A stretch of 64,000 bases of DNA from Anaerobacillus isosaccharinicus. Its GTDB lineage: Bacteria > Bacillota > Bacilli > Bacillales > Anaerobacillaceae. The notes beneath the pieces were generated by a model. The model saw nothing but the letters and a program-made list of their open reading frames with translations, did not search any database and had not been told where the DNA came from. The position numbers and the translations under genes were made by a program. The DNA is taken from the NCBI RefSeq assembly GCF_001866075.3, contig NZ_CP063356.1, positions 1,602,164 to 1,666,163 on the forward strand, read 5' to 3'. This document shows, piece by piece, positions 55,179 to 64,000 of the stretch (position 1 is the stretch's first letter; the number at the start of each line of letters is the position of its first letter).

Positions 55179-55226
55179 AATAAAGTCGCTGATTTGAAGC
55201 GGCGCTAAAATAACTTTGAAAAATGG

Positions 55227-55255
55227 TTGACTTGATTAAATTATTCTGATATAAT
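55227..55255 (+). promoter_or_regulatory. rrn promoter P3
   Basis: TTGACT at 55227-55232 and TATAAT at 55250-55255 are 17 bp apart, with TGA directly before the -10 (extended). Confidence 0.87.
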
Positions 55256-55314
55256 TTAATTCTTGTCGCTAAAACGACAAAGTTAGTTAATGTACTGACA
55301 ACAACTTAGTAATC

Positions 55315-55408
55315 TGCTTCTGTGCGTTCCTTGCGGCACTTTTTCGTCGCGAAGCTGCATGGAGTAAATTCTAAGAAGTGATCACATAGGTGATTGAGAT
55401 CAGTGATA
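55315..55408. repeat. rrn-linked repeat, copy in the 16S leader
   Basis: The stretch from CTTCTGTGCGTTCCTTGCGG through TGATTGAGATCAGTGATATT is homologous to 60675-60767, just before the first 5S gene. Shared blocks include CCTTGCG, CGTCGC, CTGCATGG and TGATTGAG.TCAGT. Confidence 0.75.
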
Positions 55409-55409
55409 T

Positions 55410-55424
55410 TGTTCTTTGAAAACT
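55410..55424 (+). promoter_or_regulatory. boxA-like antitermination site before 16S
   Basis: TGTTCTTTGAAAACTG at about 55409-55424 resembles the Bacillus rrn boxA, which binds NusB and S10. A variant (TGTTCCTTGAAAACT) recurs in the 16S-23S spacer near 57354. Confidence 0.65.
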
Positions 55425-55502
55425 GAACACACAGCCAAGCGAATTAAAGAGATAGTAATATCTCGTCAATGTAACAAAATTTTTTGAGCTATATCAAACA
55501 CT

Positions 55503-57058
<1,556 letters not shown>

Positions 57059-57143
57059 TGGAGTTAAAACTCTAGTCGATGCTTTTCTTAGGGAAAGTAC
57101 GCTGACGCTGTGTTTCAGTTTTGAGAGAATGATCTCTCAGTAT

Positions 57144-57175
57144 AATGTAGAATTCAAAATGTAGAATGTAGAATT
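57144..57175. repeat. Heptad repeat, copy 5, inside the 16S-23S spacer
   Basis: ATGTAGAATTCAAAATGTAG then AATGTAGAATT are two to three ATGTAGA heptads. Only one arm is clear. It is the only copy seen in an rRNA spacer. Confidence 0.7.
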
Positions 57176-57238
57176 GTGAAAGTATCTCAGTGATGCCTCA
57201 TATATTCTAAATCCATTTAGAAACTACAAAGGCAATTT

Positions 57239-57343
57239 AGAAGCAAGAAGTTCGAGGAAGCGAACGAGATAATCACCGGAGTGTACATAGACGTACATGA
57301 GGATGATTGACGAGTGAAGCTGACGAAGAAATTCGACGCTTAT
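57239..57343. repeat. 105-base spacer repeat, unit 1
   Basis: Starts AGAAGCAAGAAGTTCGAGGA and ends GACGCTTAT. A central hairpin GTGTACAT-AGAC-GTACAT is flanked by AATCA and TGATT. About 85-90% identical by eye to unit 2 at 57511-57614; the central AATCACCGGAGTGTACATAG onward is identical. Confidence 0.85.
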
Positions 57344-57353
57344 CAATTGCCGC

Positions 57354-57450
57354 TTTGTTCCTTGAAAACTAGATAACAACAACACATTTAAGTTTTACCG
57401 GAAAGTTTGTAAGAACTTTATGAGTAAACTTGAGTAGTCAAGAATTCAAA
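57354..57450 (+). other. 5' arm of the 23S precursor processing stem
   Basis: TTCCTTGAAAACTAGATAAC followed by ACAACACATTTAAG is complementary to CTTAAATGTG and TGTTATCTAGTTTTCAGGGA after 23S (about 60598-60628). AGTCAAGAATTCAAAT (57435-57450) also pairs with ATTTGAATTCTTACT (60580-60594). This is the expected RNase III-type stem around 23S. Confidence 0.75.
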
Positions 57451-57510
57451 TCGACGTAAAATCCTTTTAACAGGTGTTTTTGTAAAAAAACACTAGGTAT
57501 TTTTTCGAAA

Positions 57511-57614
57511 GAAGCAAGAAGATCGAGGAGCCGAATGAGACAATCACCGGAGTGTACATAGACGTACATGAGGATGATTGGGGAATGAAGGCGACGAAGA
57601 TATTCGCCGCTTAT
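57511..57614. repeat. 105-base spacer repeat, unit 2
   Basis: Starts AGAAGCAAGAAGATCGAGGA and ends CGCCGCTTAT, 14 bases before the 23S 5' end. Same central hairpin as unit 1. The differences lie mainly in the outer arms. Confidence 0.85.
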
Positions 57615-57627
57615 TTTGAAAAAATTA

Positions 57628-60567
<2,940 letters not shown>

Positions 60568-60674
60568 TAAAAATAAGAATTTGAATTCTTACTCAAGTCT
60601 TAAATGTGTGTTATCTAGTTTTCAGGGAATGATCCTTGAAGTTAATATGAAACTGCTCAATACTTGGTTATTGT

Positions 60675-60767
60675 GCTCCTGCGGTACTCCTTGCGTCGTA
60701 TCCTCGTCGCAAAACTGCATGGTGTCAATTCCAAGATGCATCCCACGATGTGATTGAGGTCAGTTGT
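60675..60767. repeat. rrn-linked repeat, copy in the 23S-5S spacer
   Basis: Begins TGCTCCTGCGGTACTCCTTG and ends GATTGAGGTCAGTTGTTTG at the 5S start. Homologous to the 16S leader segment 55315-55408. Its first part is also found inverted in two tRNA spacers (62009-62045 and 62312-62353). Confidence 0.75.
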
Positions 60768-60769
60768 TT

Positions 60770-60886
<117 letters not shown>

Positions 60887-60945
60887 AAAAAATACATTCA
60901 AATGAAATTTGGATGAGATTTTTTGATTTAAATAGTAAAACAGTA

Positions 60946-60974
60946 TTGACATAGAGGCTAAAATATTTTATTAT
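60946..60974 (+). promoter_or_regulatory. Promoter between the two 5S genes
   Basis: TTGACA at 60946-60951 and TATTAT at 60969-60974 are exactly 17 bp apart. Transcription would start near 60981, before the second 5S gene, and run into the tRNA cluster. Confidence 0.8.
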
Positions 60975-60999
60975 AGCAATTGTCTATGTTATATGACAA

Positions 61000-61116
<117 letters not shown>

Positions 61117-61158
61117 AAAATTTTGTTCTATCTATATTAGTATTGGATTTCTTAACAT

Positions 61159-61233
61159 TCCACAGTAGCTCAGTGGTAGAGCTATCGGCTGTTAACCGAT
61201 CGGTCGTAGGTTCGAGTCCTACCTGTGGAGCCA
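61159..61233 (+). tRNA. tRNA-Asn (GUU)
   Basis: Cloverleaf with acceptor TCCACAG/CTGTGGA, anticodon loop CTGTTAA and encoded CCA. Confidence 0.95.
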
Positions 61234-61234
61234 T

Positions 61235-61310
<76 letters not shown>

Positions 61311-61324
61311 TTTTTTTATCAGAT

Positions 61325-61399
61325 GGCCCGTTGGTCAAGCGGTTAAGACACCGCCCTTTCACGGCGGTAACACGGGTTCGAATCCCGTACGGGTCACCA
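61325..61399 (+). tRNA. tRNA-Glu (UUC)
   Basis: Acceptor GGCCCGT/ACGGGTC, anticodon stem CCGCC/GGCGG with loop CTTTCAC, encoded CCA. Confidence 0.95.
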
Positions 61400-61420
61400 T
61401 TATATTGTTAATTAGTTTTT

Positions 61421-61496
61421 GGAGGATTAGCTCAGCTGGGAGAGCACCTGCCTTACAAGCAGGGGGTCGGCGGTTCGAACCCGTCATCCTCCACCA
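61421..61496 (+). tRNA. tRNA-Val (UAC)
   Basis: Acceptor GGAGGAT/ATCCTCC, anticodon stem CCTGC/GCAGG with loop CTTACAA, encoded CCA. Confidence 0.95.
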
Positions 61497-61533
61497 ATTT
61501 TTTTGTTTAAAGCAAAAAAATCGACTTTATTAT

Positions 61534-61606
<73 letters not shown>

Positions 61607-61627
61607 CTCTTTTATTGAAATTATAGT

Positions 61628-61712
61628 GGAGGGGTAGCGAAGTGGCTAAACGCGGCGGACTGTAAATCCGCTCCCTCCGGGTTCGGCGGTTCGAATCCGT
61701 CCCCCTCCACCA
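61628..61712 (+). tRNA. tRNA-Tyr (GUA)
   Basis: 85 bases with a long variable arm (CTCCCTCCGGGTTCGG region), acceptor GGAGGGG/CCCCCTCC, anticodon loop CTGTAAA, encoded CCA. Confidence 0.95.
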
Positions 61713-61721
61713 TTAGATCAT

Positions 61722-61796
61722 TGGGCTATAGCCAAGCGGTAAGGCAACGGACTTTGACTCCGTCATTCTCTGGTTCGAATCCAGATAGCCCAGCCA
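61722..61796 (+). tRNA. tRNA-Gln (UUG)
   Basis: Acceptor TGGGCTA/TAGCCCA, anticodon stem ACGGA/TCCGT with loop CTTTGAC, encoded CCA. Confidence 0.95.
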
Positions 61797-61806
61797 TTTT
61801 ATGTTC

Positions 61807-61882
61807 GAGCCATTAGCTCAGTTGGTAGAGCATCTGACTTTTAATCAGAGGGTCGAAGGTTCGAATCCTTCATGGCTCACCA
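61807..61882 (+). tRNA. tRNA-Lys (UUU)
   Basis: Acceptor GAGCCAT/ATGGCTC, anticodon stem TCTGA/TCAGA with loop CTTTTAA, encoded CCA. Confidence 0.95.
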
Positions 61883-61906
61883 AATTTTTAAATAACTTTC
61901 CATAAC

Positions 61907-61981
61907 GCGGAAGTAGTTCAGTGGTAGAACACCACCTTGCCAAGGTGGGGGTCGCGAGTTCGAACCTCGTCTTCCGCTCCA
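61907..61981 (+). tRNA. tRNA-Gly (GCC)
   Basis: Acceptor GCGGAAG/CTTCCGC, anticodon stem CCACC/GGTGG with loop TTGCCAA, encoded CCA. Confidence 0.95.
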
Positions 61982-62008
61982 TTGCATCTACCTCGAATAT
62001 GCATCTTC

Positions 62009-62045
62009 GTAGCAATGCGACAAGCAAACGGAGTGGCGTAGGAGC
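62009..62045. repeat. rrn-linked repeat, inverted partial copy in tRNA spacer (first)
   Basis: The complement reads TGCTCCTACGCCACTCCGTT then TGCTTGTCGCATTGC, which lines up with the start of the 23S-5S spacer copy (60675). It lies just before the truncated tRNA-Gly. Confidence 0.6.
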
Positions 62046-62059
62046 AAAGCACTGATATT

Positions 62060-62090
62060 GCGGGTGTAGTTTAGTGGTAAAACCTCAGCC
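62060..62090 (+). pseudogene. Truncated tRNA-Gly (5' part only)
   Basis: 31 bases, from GCGGGTGTAGTTTAGTGGTA through AACCTCAGCC, are identical to the first 31 bases of the intact tRNA-Gly (UCC) at 62213. The match stops inside the anticodon arm before the anticodon, and the following ACGAGCGATGC is unrelated. It cannot form a tRNA. Confidence 0.9.
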
Positions 62091-62212
62091 ACGAGCGATG
62101 CATCTTGAAATTACAACGAGTTGCCTCGACGGATTTACTTCTATGTGTTTCCTAGAAGAGGAAGAGGCATGATAGAAGGCGTATAATTTTAAAATAACTA
62201 TATATAAAATCT

Positions 62213-62286
62213 GCGGGTGTAGTTTAGTGGTAAAACCTCAGCCTTCCAAGCTGATGTTGTGAGTTCGATTCTCATCACCCGCTCCA
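62213..62286 (+). tRNA. tRNA-Gly (UCC)
   Basis: Acceptor GCGGGTG/CACCCGC, anticodon stem TCAGC/GCTGA with loop CTTCCAA, encoded CCA. Its 5' part is duplicated at 62060. Confidence 0.95.
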
Positions 62287-62311
62287 TTTCTACAACGTTC
62301 GGTAAGCTCTT

Positions 62312-62353
62312 AGGCAGAAATGCGATGAGCAAACGAAGTGGCGCAGGAGCACA
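62312..62353. repeat. rrn-linked repeat, inverted partial copy in tRNA spacer (second)
   Basis: The complement begins ATTGTGCTCCTGCG, 14 bases identical to the 23S-5S spacer at 60671-60684, and continues CCACTTCGTTTGCTCATCGC. It lies between tRNA-Gly and tRNA-Ala. Confidence 0.65.
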
Positions 62354-62407
62354 ATACCGAATAGAATATATAGACTCAATTTAGTTGAAATAATACTTCC
62401 CAATCAT

Positions 62408-62483
62408 GGGGCCTTAGCTCAGCTGGGAGAGCGCCTGCCTTGCACGCAGGAGGTCAGCGGTTCGATCCCGCTAGGCTCCACCA
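62408..62483 (+). tRNA. tRNA-Ala (UGC)
   Basis: Acceptor GGGGCCT/AGGCTCC, anticodon stem CCTGC/GCAGG with loop CTTGCAC, encoded CCA. Last tRNA of the cluster. Confidence 0.95.
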
Positions 62484-62501
62484 ATTACATAATTCATATT
62501 A

Positions 62502-62532
62502 AAAACCCTAGGATACTAGGGTTTTATTTTGT
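62502..62532 (+). terminator. Terminator of the rrn-tRNA cluster
   Basis: AAAACCCTAG and CTAGGGTTTT form a stem with loop GATA, followed by ATTTTG. It lies 18 bases after tRNA-Ala. Confidence 0.88.
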
Positions 62533-62636
62533 TTATTTATAAATTCATTGCATATAAAGTCACTTAGTCATATTAGCTTCAAATTGATTTTAGGCTACTA
62601 TTATAATATGGGTGTTAATGTGTTTTTAATGTCTGG

Positions 62637-62825
62637 CTAGGCGGACGCTCTGCATGGTTCTTTTTTATATGTGTGATTGAACGTATTCAATAGCTTGTCC
62701 AAATTTGTACTAGCCTCTACAACTACTTTAGAACATAAAGGGTTCTCATAAGCTAGTTTTATCATATGCTTTCGTGCAACTTCAATTTCCTTAAGCATAA
62801 CTTCCTTTTTTAGGTCTCTCTTCAT
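62637..62825 (-). CDS. Spo0E-like aspartyl-phosphate phosphatase family protein
   Basis: A 62-aa helical protein. The C-terminal helix ASTNLDKLLNTFN fits the Spo0E motif (S/T-x-x-L-D-x-L-I-N), and the N-terminal helix EIEVARKHMIKLAYENP fits the first helix of the family. Such proteins dephosphorylate Spo0A-P or related response regulators and delay sporulation. AAAGGAGGG precedes its ATG on the minus strand. An IS end lies only 25 bases upstream of the ATG, so the native promoter is probably separated from the gene. Confidence 0.65.
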   Translation of the reverse strand: MKRDLKKEVMLKEIEVARKHMIKLAYENPLCSKVVVEASTNLDKLLNTFNHTYKKEPCRASA

Positions 62826-62849
62826 GATATTCCCTCCTTTAAGTTTAAT

Positions 62850-64000
62850 AGACTCTCGGCATTTGCCGAGCCTTGTGGCTCAAGGTTTTCTTGAACCAAT
62901 TTATTTGTATCCCTCCTATTTCTAGGTGGGATTTTTACTTTAGTTTTCTTCTTCAATTGGAAATTAATTGTTGAAAAATATCATAAAAAAACTAAAAAAA
63001 CACTTGACTTTTTAGTGGAACCCCAATAATCGCCGAGGAGGAATTGACTTCCTAACAATACGGTGAAATGGGGGATTTAAATGAAACCTACGCTAATACC
63101 ACATATCTCATATCAAAACTTCGTTTTAGACCAACTAAATACTCATTACTCAGGCGGTATACTGACTCTCGTACGAAAAGATTGGACTATTATCTCAAAG
63201 TTATGGATCACGGATCTTTCTTTTACTACTACTTGGCTTCATGATTTATATTCAGTTAAAGGTCCTGAGCCACGTGATCCTGCTTCCATGCTTCGCTCTT
63301 ATCTTTTGTGTTTATTGACAAGTCCGACCCTGAGTATTACAGAATGGGTGAACCAACTCCATCGTGTTCCTCTTTACACGATCCTTAGCGGCTTTGAACC
63401 TGGGGATGTTCCAGGTGTCGGTACTTTTTATGACTTCTTCAGACGGCTATCAGGTTTTGAGAAGGCTAATGTAAAACCTTTTATTAAGCTCAAACGAAAA
63501 AAGAAGCAGAAGAAAAAACCGAAAAAGGGTGAAAAAGCAACTCCTAGAAACCCTGGTATTATTAGAAAATTAGTAGATCGTCATTTACGCCATGGTTCAA
63601 AACAAAAACAATTGCCGGGAGATCAATTATACGCGTTTTTTCAATCTCAATTTCTTGAGGTTTCAGCGAGATTGGGTTTGCTTGGAGATCCCCATTCCCT
63701 TGGTGTTGTTGGAGATGGGACACCTGTGGAAACAGCGAGTTACCCAAGAAGCAAACCTATTTGTGATTGTAGTGCCCAAGGACTAACGAATTGTACTCAT
63801 CCTCGTCGATATTCTCAACCTGACATCGACTCAGGTTGGGATAGTTCAAGGGAGAGGTACTTCAACGGATATCATCTCTACATGATATCCACTAGCGATA
63901 GCCGATTCGACTTACCGCTATATCCACGGCTACATCCTGCTTCCCGGCATGATTCAGTCAGCCTAGTGGTTAGCTCAATTGAATTTTCGCAACGGTACAC
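62850..64000 (+). mobile_element. 1881-bp insertion sequence, copy 2 (cut by window edge)
   Basis: Begins with the same terminal repeat AGACTCTCGG at 62850 and follows copy 1 base for base through the 231-bp 5' region and into the transposase, in opposite orientation. 1151 bp lie in the window. Possible left target duplication is TTAAT (62845-62849), not testable without the right end. Confidence 0.92.
63081..64000 (+). CDS. DDE transposase of the 1881-bp IS (copy 2, 5' part)
   Basis: Open from ATG 63081 to the window edge (306 codons) without stop or frameshift. It differs from copy 1 at a few residues: Ala4 to Thr, Gln33 to Arg, DSYS to DLYS, RNGS to RHGS, TARYP to TASYP and SDSQYD to SDSRFD. 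The first DDE residue region (GVVGDGTPVE) is intact. The second half lies outside the window, so activity cannot be judged. Confidence 0.88.
   Translation, partial: MKPTLIPHISYQNFVLDQLNTHYSGGILTLVRKDWTIISKLWITDLSFTTTWLHDLYSVKGPEPRDPASMLRSYLLCLLTSPTLSITEWVNQLHRVPLYTILSGFEPGDVPGVGTFYDFFRRLSGFEKANVKPFIKLKRKKKQKKKPKKGEKATPRNPGIIRKLVDRHLRHGSKQKQLPGDQLYAFFQSQFLEVSARLGLLGDPHSLGVVGDGTPVETASYPRSKPICDCSAQGLTNCTHPRRYSQPDIDSGWDSSRERYFNGYHLYMISTSDSRFDLPLYPRLHPASRHDSVSLVVSSIEFSQRY

Overview
The window is a piece of a Firmicutes chromosome from the family Bacillaceae. Gene order from gltX through cysE-cysS, sigH, nusG, rpoBC, the str, S10, spc and alpha ribosomal operons, ecfA1A2T, truA, rplM-rpsI, ybaJ, ybaK, cwlD, salA, gerD, kbaA and pdaB follows the Bacillus subtilis 100-170 kb region almost gene for gene. 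Sporulation and germination genes (sigH, cwlD, gerD, kbaA, pdaB, a Spo0E-like gene) point to a spore former. Low GC, strong AGGAGG ribosome binding sites and many TTG/GTG starts agree with this. An alkaliphilic or Anaerobacillus-like genus is possible, but the sequence was not compared with any database.

Layout. 1-5443: end of gltX, a Cys-specific T-box, cysE, cysS, mrnC, rlmB, rae1 and sigH. 5561-9320: rpmG, secE, nusG and the L11-L1-L10-L7/L12 genes with an attenuator leader before rplJ. 9510-22865: rsmC-like methyltransferase, rpoB, rpoC, an L7Ae-type protein, rpsL, rpsG, fusA and tuf. 22866-24280: a decayed NERD-domain gene at the tuf/rpsJ junction. 24216-39605: the S10-spc-alpha supercluster from two tandem promoters, through rplQ. 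39724-44050: ECF transporter core module, truA, rplM and rpsI. 44141-45311: two DUF2382 (YsnF-like) stress-type proteins on the minus strand. 45523-51985: ybaJ, a complete IS1380-family element, ybaK, cwlD, salA, gerD and kbaA. 51987-53867: a complete 1881-bp IS with a 499-aa DDE transposase, inserted at the kbaA stop codon. 53923-54684: pdaB. 55073-62532: one rrn operon (16S, 23S and two 5S genes) followed by eleven tRNA genes and a truncated tRNA-Gly. 62637-62825: a Spo0E-like gene. 62850-64000: a second copy of the 1881-bp IS in opposite orientation, cut by the window edge.

Most of the window is housekeeping for transcription and translation: RNA polymerase core subunits, most ribosomal proteins, elongation factors, initiation factor 1, SecY/SecE and rRNA/tRNA genes. 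Regulation is largely at leaders: a T-box, L10 and L13 leaders, S10 and rpoA leaders, and hairpins before rpsL.

The less ordinary parts are: (i) a dispersed palindromic repeat built from ATGTAGA-like heptads at five intergenic sites, one of them inside the 16S-23S spacer; (ii) nearly identical IS copies in inverted orientation around pdaB, rrn and the tRNA cluster, a possible inversion switch for about 9 kb; (iii) a duplicated 5S gene with its own promoter that also leads into the tRNA cluster; (iv) a repeat family shared by the rrn leader, the 23S-5S spacer and the tRNA spacers, next to a broken tRNA-Gly; (v) a NERD gene broken by a nonsense codon and frameshifts; (vi) an adenylate kinase whose LID domain has lost the first cysteine pair of the zinc site.
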